Part shown: positions 9,525 to 18,098 of the stretch, one piece after another | How the letters are laid out: each line of letters begins with the position of its first letter | Numbering within the stretch: the stretch's first letter is position 1 | DNA from: Luteimonas rhizosphaerae | GTDB taxonomy: Bacteria; Pseudomonadota; Gammaproteobacteria; Xanthomonadales; Xanthomonadaceae | Direction of reading: 5' to 3' | Assembly: GCF_002849595.1 (NCBI RefSeq) | Contig: NZ_NRQR01000013.1 | Location: 219,809-283,808, forward strand | DNA: 64,000 nt | The notes under the pieces: model-generated | What the model saw: the letters and a program-made list of their open reading frames with translations, nothing else | Told to the model about the DNA's origin: nothing | Database searches by the model: none | Program-made: the position numbers and the translations under genes

Positions 9525-12104
9525 CCAGCACGTCTTCCTGCGGCAATCCGCGCAGGTTGTAGTTGTTCGCGATGACGTAGCCGTAGGCGCCGGCATCCGC
9601 GACCAGCATCGCGTCGCCTTCCGCCGTGGCCTCGGGCAGCAGGCGTCCGTGGCCGAAGACGTCGCTCGATTCGCAGATCGGACCGACGATCTCGAACGCG
9701 GAGTCGGCGGGCGACGCCCAGCGCGCCAGGTTGTGGATGCCGTGCCAGGCGTCGTACAGCGCGGGGCGCATCAGCGAATGCATGCCGGCATCCAACCCGA
9801 CGCGGCGCACGCCCTGCTTTTCCACCACCTGGGTCACCTCGGCCAGCAGGACACCGGCTTCGGCCACGAGGTAGCGACCCGGCTCGATCGCCAGCCGGTA
9901 ACGCGGCCACGCCGCCTTGATCTCGGCCAGTCCCTCGGCCCAGGCGTCGAGGTCGAACGGCGCATCGTCCGGCCGGTACGGAATCGTCAGGCCGCCACCG
10001 ATGTCGATGGTGTCGACGGTGCCGATGCCGTCGGCGACCGCCGCGAGTTCCGCATACACCTCGCGCCAGTGCCGCGGCTGGCTGATGCCGCTGCCCAGGT
10101 GCGCGTGGATGCCGGTGATGCGCACGCCGAGATCGTGCGCGGCCGCGACGAAGGTCTCGACCGCTGCCACCGGGAAGCCGAACTTCGACGCGGTGCCGCC
10201 CGTGATCACCTTGGCGTGATGGCCGTCGCCGCGCCCGAGATCGATGCGCAGCCACAGGTCGCGACCGCGGAAGGTCGCCGGCCAGTTGCGCAGCGCCTCC
10301 ACGTTATCGAGCGTCACCGTCGCACCGCGTGCATAGGCCGCCTCGTACTCGCGGCGCGGCGCGAAGCTGGGCGTGAACAGCACGCGCGACGGGTCGAGGT
10401 CCGGCAGGGTCGCGAACACGTGCTCGAGTTCGCCCTGCGACACGCATTCCAGCCCGAAGCCTTCGGCGTCCAGCGCGCGCAGGATCGCCGGGTGCGGATT
10501 CGCCTTGATCGCGAAGAAGCGGCGATCGATCGGCGCGACCGCCTGCAACGCACGCGCACGCTCGCGCACCGTGGGCAGGTGGTAGACGTAGCGCGGCGTG
10601 CCCTCGCCCGCCAACGCCAGCAGGCGCGTGCGTTCGGCCTCGGCCTCCCACCATCGGGCGACGCGCGCCGGCTTGCCGAACTGGATCTCGTGCCAGCTCG
10701 GGCCGAACACGCTGGCATCGCCGACCGGCATCGCGCCGCTGTCGATCAGCTCGGCGTGCAGCACCGGCAGCAGGCCGTCGGCGTCGGCCTCGTCGATGAC
10801 GAATGTCAGGTTGAGATCGTTCGACGACTGCGAGATCAGATGCACGCGTTCGCGGCCGAAGGTGGCCCAGACGTCCGACAGCTTGTGCAGCAGCGAGCGC
10901 ATGCCGCGACCGACCAGGGTGATCGCCGCGCACGGCGCGATGACCTTGACCCGGCAGATCTCGGCCAGATCGTCCGACAACCGCGCCAGCACGTCGGTAC
11001 TGACGAGGTTCTCGCTCGGATCCAGCGACACGGTGACGTTGGTCTCCGAGGAGCCGATCAGGTCGACCGACAGGCCATGCCGCTTGAAGCGCTCGAACAC
11101 GTCTGCGAGGAAACCAACCTGCTGCCACATGCCGATGCCTTCCATCGACACCAGCACGATGCCGTTGCGGCGGCTGATCGCCTTGACCCCCGGGACCGGC
11201 TCGGCGCTGCCGTCGATCGTCGTGCCCGGCAGGTCCGGGCGTTCGGTATCGAGGATCGCCATCGGCACGCCGCCATCGCGGCAGGGCTTGATCGACCGCG
11301 GGTGCAGCACCTTCGCGCCGGTGGTCGCCGCGTGAGCAGGCGCGCATCCGGCACGTCGCGCGGGTTGGCGCTGAACATGCCGGGCACGTCGGTCCAGATC
11401 TCGACGCGACGCGCGCCGAGCAGCGCACCGAAGTAGGCGGCCGAGGTGTCCGAGCCGCCCCGGCCGAGGATCGCGGTGCCGCCGTCGCCGTGCCGGGCGA
11501 TGAAGCCCTGGGTCAGCAGCATCCGAGGCGCCTGCGCGTCGAAGCGCGCGCGCCAGCCGGCGTCGGGTTCGCGCTCGCAGTTGACCGACAGGCGCGTCGC
11601 CCAGTCGCTCTGGTTGGGCAGCGCGATCGCATCGAGGAAGTCGCGCGCGTCGCACCAGCCGAAATCCAGGCCCTGCGCGTGCAGGTACGCGGCGCCGAGC
11701 GTCGACGACAGGAGTTCGCCCTGCCCCAGCACTTCGGCCTGCCAGTCGAGCGGCCGCGTCGCCGCGCGTGCATCGACGCGCAGCGCCTGCAACGCGGCCA
11801 GGCGCGCACCGAGCACGGCGTCGACGTCGAGTTCGAGTTCTTCGGCGAACGCGCGATGGCGCGCGACCAGCGCAGCGACCCGCGCCGCGCTGTCGCCCGC
11901 GCCATCGGCGATCGCGGTCAGTTCGTTGGTCACGCCCGACAGCGCCGACACCACCACCAGCACGCGCGCCTCGCGCGACGCGTCCGAATGCTCCTGCGCC
12001 CGGCGTTTCGCCAGCCGGCCGATGGTGTCCCAGCGGTGGCGGCGCGACACGGAGGTGCCGCCGAACTTGAGTACGATCCAGCGATCGTCGGAGGAAGAGG
12101 ACAT
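9517..12104 (-). pseudogene. lysA: Bifunctional aspartate kinase/diaminopimelate decarboxylase, frameshifted
   Basis: A fusion gene for the first (aspartokinase) and last (DAP decarboxylase) steps of lysine synthesis. From the ATG at 12104 the first frame gives the kinase: LKFGGTSV near residue 13, GRGGSDTSAAYFG, WTDVPGMFSANPRDVPDARLLT. Near 11331 the frame breaks. The remainder continues in another frame with TTGAKVLHPRSIKPC, ACT-type sequence, then the decarboxylase (PLP lysine in FFAIKANPHP, IHAHLGSGI, GPICESSD) to 9517. Family members carry about eleven residues (RLDYxEAQExA) at the break, of which about 28 bases are missing. Restoring 28 bases gives 871 residues, near the usual fusion length. 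It may be an assembly gap rather than a real mutation. An internal start could still yield the decarboxylase. Confidence 0.85.
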
Positions 12105-12258
12105 CGGACGTGGGGTCTCGGGCGGAAGTCGGTCGGGGCGCACGCTCACCGGCCCCCGGCGGAACCCGACGTCTTTCCGGCCTCCCGCCCGGTGCCGGAT
12201 GGATCCGCGCGTCGGGACCGACGATTCTAAAGCAAGCCCACCATCGCCGAGACCCGCC

Positions 12259-13131
12259 ATGCCGACCCGCCGCTACCTGCAGCTCGATGTCTTCGCCGAC
12301 CGGCCGGGCGCCGGCAATCCGCTGGCGGTGATCGTCGACGCGGACGGACTCGACGCCGCCGCGATGCAGTCGATCGCGGCCTGGACCAACCTGTCGGAAA
12401 CGATCTTCCTGCTGCCGCCGACGGACGCGGCCGATTACCGCGTGCGCATCTTCACCCCGAGGCAGGAGCTGCCCTTCGCCGGCCATCCCAGTGTCGGTGC
12501 GGCCTGGGCGGCGCTCGACCAGGCGCTGGCGACGCCGACCGGCGACCGTCTGGTCCAGCAGTGCGCGGCGGGCCTGCTGCCGGTCCGGATCGCAGGCGAC
12601 GCGGCGCATCGCACGACATCGGTGCGCGCCCCGCGCGGGGTCGAGCGCAGCGCGCCCGGGTCCGCCTCGCCGCTGCGCGCGCAGGTTCTCGCCGGATTCG
12701 GCGCGTCCGAGGCGCCCTGTGCCCTGATCGACAACGGACCACGCTGGTGGTGCATCGCACTGACCGATGAAGCCGCGGTGCGCGACGCCCGGCCACCGTT
12801 GGACGCGATCGCCGCGTGGTGCCTGGCGACCGGCGCGGTCGGCGTCGCGATCTTCGCGCCGACCGGCGACACGGCCCTGCCGCTGGTGGTGCGCGCGTTC
12901 TGCCCCGCCGACGGGATTCCCGAAGATCCGGTGACCGGCAGCGCGAATGCGGCAATCGGTGCGTGGCTCGCGGCGACCGGCGGACTCGACGCCATCGGCC
13001 CGCGCTACGTCGCCAGCCAGGGCCGCGAAGTCGGTCGCGACGGCCGGGTCACGGTCGAAGTCGACGCCGAGGGCGAGGTCTGGAACGGCGGCACGGTGCA
13101 GGCGGTGGTCCGCGGCCGCTTCGACTGGTGA
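12259..13131 (+). CDS. PhzF family isomerase-like protein, copy 1
   Basis: A 290-residue PhzF/DapF-fold protein. The N-terminal half has FADRPGAGNPLAVIVDADGL and the presumed catalytic Glu in WTNLSETIF (about residue 46), followed by FAGHPSVG. The C-terminal half has the family motif PEDPVTGSANAAIGAWL and ASQGREVGRDG. PhzF enzymes catalyse proton shifts or isomerisations; the substrate here is unknown, and there are no other phenazine genes nearby. It is one of two tandem paralogues (next at 13170, 38-base gap) and divergent from the lysC-lysA gene. All expected motifs are intact. Confidence 0.88.
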   Translation: MPTRRYLQLDVFADRPGAGNPLAVIVDADGLDAAAMQSIAAWTNLSETIFLLPPTDAADYRVRIFTPRQELPFAGHPSVGAAWAALDQALATPTGDRLVQQCAAGLLPVRIAGDAAHRTTSVRAPRGVERSAPGSASPLRAQVLAGFGASEAPCALIDNGPRWWCIALTDEAAVRDARPPLDAIAAWCLATGAVGVAIFAPTGDTALPLVVRAFCPADGIPEDPVTGSANAAIGAWLAATGGLDAIGPRYVASQGREVGRDGRVTVEVDAEGEVWNGGTVQAVVRGRFDW

Positions 13132-13169
13132 GCGGATTGGTAAGCTGTCGCGCCGCGCGGTCCCCTGCC

Positions 13170-14045
13170 ATGACTTCACGCCGTTTCGTCCAGCTGGACG
13201 TGTTTGCCGACCGGCCCGGTGCCGGCAATCCGCTGGCCGTGGTGCTCGATGCCGACGGTCTCGACGACGCCACGATGCAGGCGATCGCCCGCTGGACGCG
13301 TCTGCCAGAGACCACCTTCGTGTTCCCGGCGATCGACGCCGACAGCAGCTACCGCATCCGCATGTTCAGTCCGCGCCGCGAGGTGCCGTTCGCCGGTCAC
13401 CCGAGCGTCGGCACCGCGCACGCCGTGCTCGAGGCCGGACTGGCGACGCCGCGCGACGGCCGCCTGGTGCAGGACGGCATCGCCGGCAAGCTGCCGCTGG
13501 AGATCGTCGGCGACGGCGCGACCCGCACCATCGCCGTCCGCACGCCGCGCGCACGCGTGGTCGAAGTCGCCGATGCCGGCGATCCGCGGCTTCGCGCCGC
13601 GGTCGCGGGCCTGCCGCTCGGCGTGCTGCCGCCGGCGCTGATGGATGGCGGCCGGCGCTGGTGGATCGCGGAACTGGCCGACGAAGCCGCGCTGCGCGGC
13701 GCGACGCCCGACTGGACCGCGATCGGCGCGCTGGCCGAGGCAACCGAGAGCATGGGCCTGTGCGTGTTCGCGCGCTCGGACGATCCGGTGCACCACCTCG
13801 CGGTGCGCGCCTTCGTCGGTGCGACCGGACCGTTCGAGGACGCCGCCTCCGGCGCGGCGAACGCGACGCTCGCGGCGTGGCTGGCCTCCCGCGACGCGCT
13901 GCCGGGCGCGGACGGCCGTTACCGCATCAGCCAGGGCCGCGAGGTCGGCTACGACGCGATCATCGAACTGCATGTCGACGGCGACGGCGACGTCTGGTCG
14001 GGTGGCCGCGTGCAGACCGTGGTGCGCGGCACGATCGACTGGTAG
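13170..14045 (+). CDS. PhzF family isomerase-like protein, copy 2 (variant motif)
   Basis: A 291-residue paralogue of the preceding gene. It shares an almost identical N-terminus (RRFVQLDVFADRPGAGNPLA), the catalytic Glu in WTRLPETTF, and FAGHPSVG. The C-terminal family motif DPVTGSA is replaced by DAASGAA (in GPFEDAASGAANATLAAWL). That loop normally lines the active site, so the copy may have changed substrate or lost activity. No stop or frameshift is present, and the composition matches the neighbours, which points to an old tandem duplication. The ATG at 13170 gives the same N-terminus as copy 1. Confidence 0.87.
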   Translation: MTSRRFVQLDVFADRPGAGNPLAVVLDADGLDDATMQAIARWTRLPETTFVFPAIDADSSYRIRMFSPRREVPFAGHPSVGTAHAVLEAGLATPRDGRLVQDGIAGKLPLEIVGDGATRTIAVRTPRARVVEVADAGDPRLRAAVAGLPLGVLPPALMDGGRRWWIAELADEAALRGATPDWTAIGALAEATESMGLCVFARSDDPVHHLAVRAFVGATGPFEDAASGAANATLAAWLASRDALPGADGRYRISQGREVGYDAIIELHVDGDGDVWSGGRVQTVVRGTIDW

Positions 14046-14061
14046 TCCGCGCCGCGCTGGA

Positions 14062-14775
14062 TCAGCGTGCGGCTTCGCCGGCGTCGCCCGTTTCGAGGCC
14101 ATCGAGCCATGCCGACGCCGCGGCGGCGGTCCGCGCTGCCGCGTTTCCGAGCAGCGGCCCGACGTGGCTGGTCGCCGGCGACACCCACACCGTGGCCTGC
14201 CAGGCGTGTGCCCACGCGCGCGTGACCGCGGGCGGCACGTCGTCGTCGCGCGTCGACACCACGCACAGCACCGGGCACGCGGGACGCGCGACGGCGAGAC
14301 CCGCGCCGGCATCGCGCAGCACCCGTCCGCTCTCGTCGCGCCAGCCCTGCATCGCCCGGCGCGCGGTGGCGGCATCGGCATCCGGCAGCGCGCGACGTGT
14401 CGATGCCAGCCGCGCATGCCGTCCCCACGGCACGACGTCCGGCCAGTGCCGCAATGGAAGATCCGCATGCCATGGCGCGGGCGGCAGCGGATTGACCAGG
14501 ACCAGCGCATCCACCGCGTCCGCGCAGGCCGCGGCCAGCAGACCGCCGAGACTCGCGCCGACCAGGACGCGCGGCCGCGTCGACGGCATCGCCAGCGCCG
14601 CGTCCACCTGCCGCCGGTAGTCGTCGAAGCGCGTCGCGGCGAGTCCGGCCGCGACGGGGCGCAGATCGGGCGTGGCGACGCGACAGCCGCGCGCTTCGAA
14701 CACCGCGCGCCACAGGTCCCATTCCCAGCCGCCGCCGCCGGCGCCATGGAGCATCAGCACGTCGCACCGGCTCAT
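14062..14775 (-). CDS. Alpha/beta hydrolase
   Basis: A 237-residue alpha/beta-fold hydrolase without a signal peptide, so probably cytoplasmic. The oxyanion strand is DVLMLHGAGGGGWEWDLW near the N-terminus. The nucleophile elbow is VGASLGG (Ser about 73), the acid is likely in STRDDDVPP, and the histidine in SPATSHVGPLL. All triad elements are therefore present. Substrate is unknown; the family includes esterases, lipases and thioesterases. It is convergent with the second PhzF gene and followed upstream by an OsmC gene on the same strand, with no clear operon. Confidence 0.82.
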   Translation of the reverse strand: MSRCDVLMLHGAGGGGWEWDLWRAVFEARGCRVATPDLRPVAAGLAATRFDDYRRQVDAALAMPSTRPRVLVGASLGGLLAAACADAVDALVLVNPLPPAPWHADLPLRHWPDVVPWGRHARLASTRRALPDADAATARRAMQGWRDESGRVLRDAGAGLAVARPACPVLCVVSTRDDDVPPAVTRAWAHAWQATVWVSPATSHVGPLLGNAAARTAAAASAWLDGLETGDAGEAAR

Positions 14776-14881
14776 CCCTCACACCCGCGACGCGTGGCGC
14801 CGCCATGCCGCCGGTCGTCGACACGACGCGCTTGCGGCCGCGCCTTCGCATCCGCAGGGCGCGCGTTGCGCACACACGAAG

Positions 14882-14909
14882 ACGCCGCGCCGGAAGCCCG
14901 GCACGGCGT
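14882..14909 (-). terminator. Hairpin after the OsmC gene, probable terminator
   Basis: A 12-bp stem with one G-U pair (minus strand ACGCCGTGCCGG, loop GCTT, CCGGCGCGGCGT), beginning 28 bases after the OsmC stop. It is followed by TCTTCG rather than a clean T run, so it may be Rho-assisted. Confidence 0.45.
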
Positions 14910-14937
14910 CGCGATTCCGCAGGCAAGGGCCAAGCGG

Positions 14938-15372
14938 TCAGCCCAGCAGTTCGGCTTCCAGGCTGATCGGCACGGCCGACAGCGCCTTCGACACCGGGCA
15001 GTGCTGCTTGGCATCGTCGGCGAGTTCGCGGAACTTCACCGCATCGATGCCGGGCACCTTGGCCGTCGTCTTCAGCCGGATCGCGCTGAGCGTCGGGCCG
15101 CCTTCCATCGACAGGTCGACGTCGGCGCGCGTGTCGAGCGATTCCGGCGGAAACCCCGCGTCGCTGAGCTTGGCCGACAGCGCCATCGTGAAGCAGCCCG
15201 CGTGCGCGGCCGCGATCAGCTCTTCGGGGTTCGTGCCCTTCTCATCGCCGAAGCGGCTGCTGAAGGCATAACGGGTGTTGTCGAGCAGGCCGCTCTGCGG
15301 CGTCGACAGCGCGCCCTTGCCGGTCTTCAGATCGCCTGCCCAATGGGCGGTCGCGTGACGGGAAATTCCCAT
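14938..15372 (-). CDS. osmC: OsmC family peroxiredoxin-like protein
   Basis: A 144-residue OsmC protein; the family reduces organic hydroperoxides with a pair of reactive cysteines. The first cysteine is in the family motif PEELIAAAHAGCFTMALS, and the second in DAKQHCPVSKAL, each at the usual spacing. GDEKGTNPEELIAAAHA is diagnostic of the OsmC rather than the Ohr branch. The ATG at 15372 (MGISRHATAHW) matches the family start; twelve further upstream codons are open but not family-like. It is monocistronic, ending in a hairpin. It probably acts in the cytoplasm against peroxide or osmotic stress. Confidence 0.92.
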   Translation of the reverse strand: MGISRHATAHWAGDLKTGKGALSTPQSGLLDNTRYAFSSRFGDEKGTNPEELIAAAHAGCFTMALSAKLSDAGFPPESLDTRADVDLSMEGGPTLSAIRLKTTAKVPGIDAVKFRELADDAKQHCPVSKALSAVPISLEAELLG

Positions 15373-15504
15373 GGTCGTGCTCCTGTTCGGGTGGAAGGCG
15401 CCGAGCATACGCCGGCCTTCGTGACGCGCGCGTCCGGGATCGGGCGTGCACCTGCGCCCGGCATGCCGCGGCGTTAGGCTGGTTGCGTCCTTTCCGGAAT
15501 CGCC

Positions 15505-15936
15505 ATGACCGCCTCCGTTGCCGCGCTGCTCGCCGATCTGATGCTGACCCTACACGTCGCGCTGGCCGGCTTCGTCGTGGTCGTCGCCCTGGCGGTCGTG
15601 ATCGGCGGACCACTCGGTTGGCGCTGGGTGCGTCGCCGCAGGTTGCGCATCACCCATCTGGCGCTGGTCGGGGTGATCGCGGCGCAGGCGTGGCTGGGCC
15701 TGCTGTGTCCGCTGACGGTATGGGAACGCGACCTGCGCCGGGTGGCCGGCCAGCCCGTCTACGCCGAATCCTTCGTCGAGCACTGGCTGTCGCGGGTGCT
15801 GTATTTCGAGGCGCCGTGGTGGGTGTTCGTCGCGGCCTATTCGCTGCTGGCCCTGCTGGTGTTGCTCGGCTGGTGGCGCTGGCCGCCGGCGTCCGCCGGC
15901 GATTCCGCTTCGAGGGACGGCAAGCGCACCCCGTAA
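15505..15936 (+). CDS. DUF2784 family membrane protein
   Basis: A 143-residue inner-membrane protein with four hydrophobic segments: LADLMLTLHVALAGFVVVVA, ITHLALVGVIAAQAWLGLLC, a short segment, and VFVAAYSLLALLVLLGWW. LRITHLALVGVIAAQAWLGL followed by CPLTVWERDLR is the signature of DUF2784. The histidine in LHVALAGF and the Cys-Pro-Leu-Thr motif are the conserved polar positions. The function of the family is unknown. The ATG at 15505 places the first helix near the N-terminus. The gene stands alone between a divergent OsmC gene and the HU gene. Confidence 0.85.
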   Translation: MTASVAALLADLMLTLHVALAGFVVVVALAVVIGGPLGWRWVRRRRLRITHLALVGVIAAQAWLGLLCPLTVWERDLRRVAGQPVYAESFVEHWLSRVLYFEAPWWVFVAAYSLLALLVLLGWWRWPPASAGDSASRDGKRTP

Positions 15937-15971
15937 TCCGCCAAAAGACCCTGTTTTTTTGCGGTTTCCTA

Positions 15972-16000
15972 TTGGCGCGGGTGTCGGGATGCCCTACATT
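15972..16000 (+). promoter_or_regulatory. Promoter of the HU-like gene
   Basis: TTGGCG (15972-15977) and TACATT (15995-16000) are separated by 17 bases, a good sigma-70 arrangement. The predicted start leaves a leader of about 55 bases before the ATG at 16062. Confidence 0.5.
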
Positions 16001-16061
16001 CCGCTTGCCGGCACGTTTCGGCCAGGACACACACTCCATTTCTCGAGGGAACAAGACACTC

Positions 16062-16463
16062 ATGGCAACGAAGAAGGCCACCACCAAGAAAGCAGCGCCG
16101 AAGAAGGCAGCGCCGAAGAAGGCCGCCGCCGCGAAGCCGGCAGCGCCGAAGCCGATCAAGGAAACCCTGAGCAAGTCGGCTCTGGTTGCCCACATCGCCG
16201 ATGGCACCGGTGTTGCAGCGAAGGACGTGCGCGCCGTGATGGCCGCGCTCGAAGGCGCCGTGCACGGCTCGATCAGCAAGAAGGGCGCGGGTTCGTTCAC
16301 CCTCCCCGGCCTGCTGAAGATCACGTCGGTCAGCGTGCCGGCCAAGCCGAAGCGCAAGGGCATCAACCCCTTCACCAAGGAAGAGCAGTGGTTCGCCGCC
16401 AAGCCGGCCTCGGTCAAGGTGAAGGTGCGCCCGCTGAAGAAGCTCAAGGACGCCGCCGCCTGA
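16062..16463 (+). CDS. Histone-like HU family DNA-binding protein with Lys/Ala/Pro-rich tail
   Basis: A 133-residue nucleoid protein. Residues 1-32 are a basic tail made of KKAAPKKAAPKKAA-type repeats, like eukaryotic histone H1 tails. Residues 33-130 are an HU/IHF-type domain (KSALVAHIADGTGVAAKDVRA, FTLPGLLKITSVSVPAKPKR, INPFTKEEQWFAAKPA). The tail should bind DNA non-specifically and is a potential site for lysine modification; a SET-domain methyltransferase lies 4 kb away. The gene has its own promoter and a strong terminator. It is distinct from canonical 90-residue HU. The ATG at 16062 follows an AGGGA-like ribosome site. Confidence 0.92.
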   Translation: MATKKATTKKAAPKKAAPKKAAAAKPAAPKPIKETLSKSALVAHIADGTGVAAKDVRAVMAALEGAVHGSISKKGAGSFTLPGLLKITSVSVPAKPKRKGINPFTKEEQWFAAKPASVKVKVRPLKKLKDAAA

Positions 16464-16490
16464 TTCCGGGCGCGACATCCTGCGACACCG

Positions 16491-16523
16491 ATCGGGACGG
16501 CTTGCGCCGTCCCGATTTCGTTT
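16491..16523 (+). terminator. Rho-independent terminator of the HU-like gene
   Basis: A 10-bp stem (ATCGGGACGG at 16491-16500 with CCGTCCCGAT at 16507-16516), a 6-base loop, and a T-rich tail TTCGTTT. It begins 28 bases after the stop. Confidence 0.8.
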
Positions 16524-16614
16524 GGGCCTACGGGTGATGGTGGTCGCCTAACATCCGGCAAACGCCCCGACGGGCAAGATCGCACGCCTTCCTTCACCAA
16601 CACGGAACGACCAG

Positions 16615-17259
16615 ATGAGCTTCCAGGGTTTCCTCAATCACCTCCTGTCCTTGCAGGCCGGCGGCAAGTCCGCGTCCGGCGGTGGCGGCAGCCTGCTCAA
16701 TGCCGACTTCGGCAAGGGCGCGATCAGCGGCGGTGCGCTCGGCCTGCTGCTGGGCAAGAACAAGTCGACGCGCAAGGTCGCGACCTATGGCGGACTCGCG
16801 GCGATCGGCGTGATGGCCTACAAGGCCTACGGCGATTACCAGAAGCAGCAGGCCGGCGCGGCCGCGGCGCCGCCGCAGACCGTCGATCGCCTGCCGCCGC
16901 CGCAGGCCGACCTGCACAGCCAGGCGATCCTCAAGGCGCTGGTCGCCGCCGCCAAGGCCGACGGCCACATGGACGCGCGCGAACGTGCGGTCATCGAAGG
17001 CGAGTTCGCGCGCATCGACGAGGGCGCCGATGTCCAGCGCTGGCTGCATGCCGAACTGGAGAAGCCGCTGGATCCGGCCGAAGTCGCCAGCGTCGCCACC
17101 ACGCCGGAAATCGCGTCTGAAATGTATCTCGCCAGCCTGCTGGTCGCCGACGAGCAGAACTTCATGGAGCGCAGCTATCTCGACGAGCTCGCCCGCCAGC
17201 TGAAGATCGACGAGGCGCTGAAGCAGCGGCTCGCGCAGGAACTGCGCGACGCGCAGTAA
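16615..17259 (+). CDS. YebE-like DUF533/TerB-fold protein
   Basis: A 214-residue protein of the DUF533 family. The N-terminus carries a glycine-rich stretch and one hydrophobic segment (VATYGGLAAIGVMAYKAY). The C-terminal half is an all-helical TerB-like domain (AILKALVAAAKADGHMDARE, YLASLLVADEQNFMERSYLDELARQLKID). The acidic DGHMDARE motif resembles the metal-binding site of tellurite-resistance TerB. Escherichia coli YebE belongs here and is an envelope-stress gene of unknown function. The gene is flanked by two strong terminators, so it is monocistronic. Confidence 0.85.
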   Translation: MSFQGFLNHLLSLQAGGKSASGGGGSLLNADFGKGAISGGALGLLLGKNKSTRKVATYGGLAAIGVMAYKAYGDYQKQQAGAAAAPPQTVDRLPPPQADLHSQAILKALVAAAKADGHMDARERAVIEGEFARIDEGADVQRWLHAELEKPLDPAEVASVATTPEIASEMYLASLLVADEQNFMERSYLDELARQLKIDEALKQRLAQELRDAQ

Positions 17260-17283
17260 GCACGAGGTCCGCGTCACGACATC

Positions 17284-17315
17284 GACCCCGCGCCGTCCGG
17301 CCGGGGTCTTTTTTT
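17284..17315 (+). terminator. Rho-independent terminator of the YebE-like gene
   Basis: A GACCCCG/CGGGGTC stem (17284-17290 with 17302-17308) followed by seven T (17309-17315). It lies 24 bases after the stop. Confidence 0.85.
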
Positions 17316-17418
17316 GCGCGCGTTGTCCGCCGACTCGACGATGCATCGACGCCCTGGCGCGCGGCAGCGCGCCGTGCATCTCACATGGCGTCACGGCCGC
17401 GGCCGGTAGCGTGCCGGC

Positions 17419-18060
17419 ATGTCCGATCCCGTCGCATCCCCCTCTTCCCCGCGCGCCAGGCGCGATTACGGTCCGCAGCTGCGGCGCACCTTGCGGTTCG
17501 TGTTCACCCTCGCGCTGCTCGCTGCGGCCGGCCACTGGGCCTGGCACCAACCGTTCATGGCCAAGCCCCGCGCGATCTCGGCGCTGGCGACGATGCCCGC
17601 GCCCGTCAGCCTGGCGATGCCGGTCGAAGGCGTCGACGCGAGCCGCGTCGCCGACACCTACGGCGCACCCCGCGGCAGCGACCGCCAGCACGAGGGCGTC
17701 GACATTTTCGCCCCGCGCGGCACGCCGGTGCGTAGCGCTACGCAAGGCCTGGTGACCTCGGTGCGCGAAGGCGGCCTCGGCGGGCGTCAGGTCTGGGTCA
17801 TGGGGCCGGGCCGGCAGCGCCATTACTACGCGCATCTCGACGACTGGGCGCCGCTGCTGGAACCCGGCGATCTGGTGCAGGCCGGCGACATGCTCGGCAC
17901 CGTCGGCGACACCGGCAATGCGCGCGGCACGCCGCCGCACCTGCATTACGGCGTCTACGCCAGCGATGGCGCTTACGACCCGCTGCCGCTGCTGCTCGCG
18001 GCCTCGACCGACGCGACGGACGCGCCCGACACCGAGACCGACGCGGGCACATCGCGCTAG
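17419..18060 (+). CDS. M23 family metallopeptidase, membrane-anchored
   Basis: A 213-residue LytM/M23 peptidase, a family that cuts peptidoglycan cross-bridges. One N-terminal transmembrane anchor (FVFTLALLAAAGHWAWH, about residues 28-44) places the domain in the periplasm. Zinc ligands are in HEGVDIFAPRGTPV (the HxxxD motif) and HLHYG, with a further histidine in HYYAHLDDW. All key residues are present, so it should be catalytic rather than an EnvC-type activator. It leads a co-directional run of small envelope genes (18099, 18701, 19212, 19759). The substrate bond is not known. Confidence 0.9.
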   Translation: MSDPVASPSSPRARRDYGPQLRRTLRFVFTLALLAAAGHWAWHQPFMAKPRAISALATMPAPVSLAMPVEGVDASRVADTYGAPRGSDRQHEGVDIFAPRGTPVRSATQGLVTSVREGGLGGRQVWVMGPGRQRHYYAHLDDWAPLLEPGDLVQAGDMLGTVGDTGNARGTPPHLHYGVYASDGAYDPLPLLLAASTDATDAPDTETDAGTSR

Positions 18061-18098
18061 CATCGGCGGGCGCCGCGCCGGCGCGCCCGGATATCGCC

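Noticed and set aside
12105..13179. Upstream extension of the lysA frame to 13179
   Set aside because: It runs antisense through the first PhzF gene and lacks kinase motifs. The real N-terminal kinase is in another frame from 12104.
13850..13880. Frameshift as the cause of the changed motif in PhzF copy 2
   Set aside because: The flanking residues on both sides align in the same frame with copy 1, so these are substitutions.
15937..15963. Run of eight T after the DUF2784 gene as a terminator
   Set aside because: No stable GC stem lies directly before the T run, so it is probably just part of the HU promoter region.
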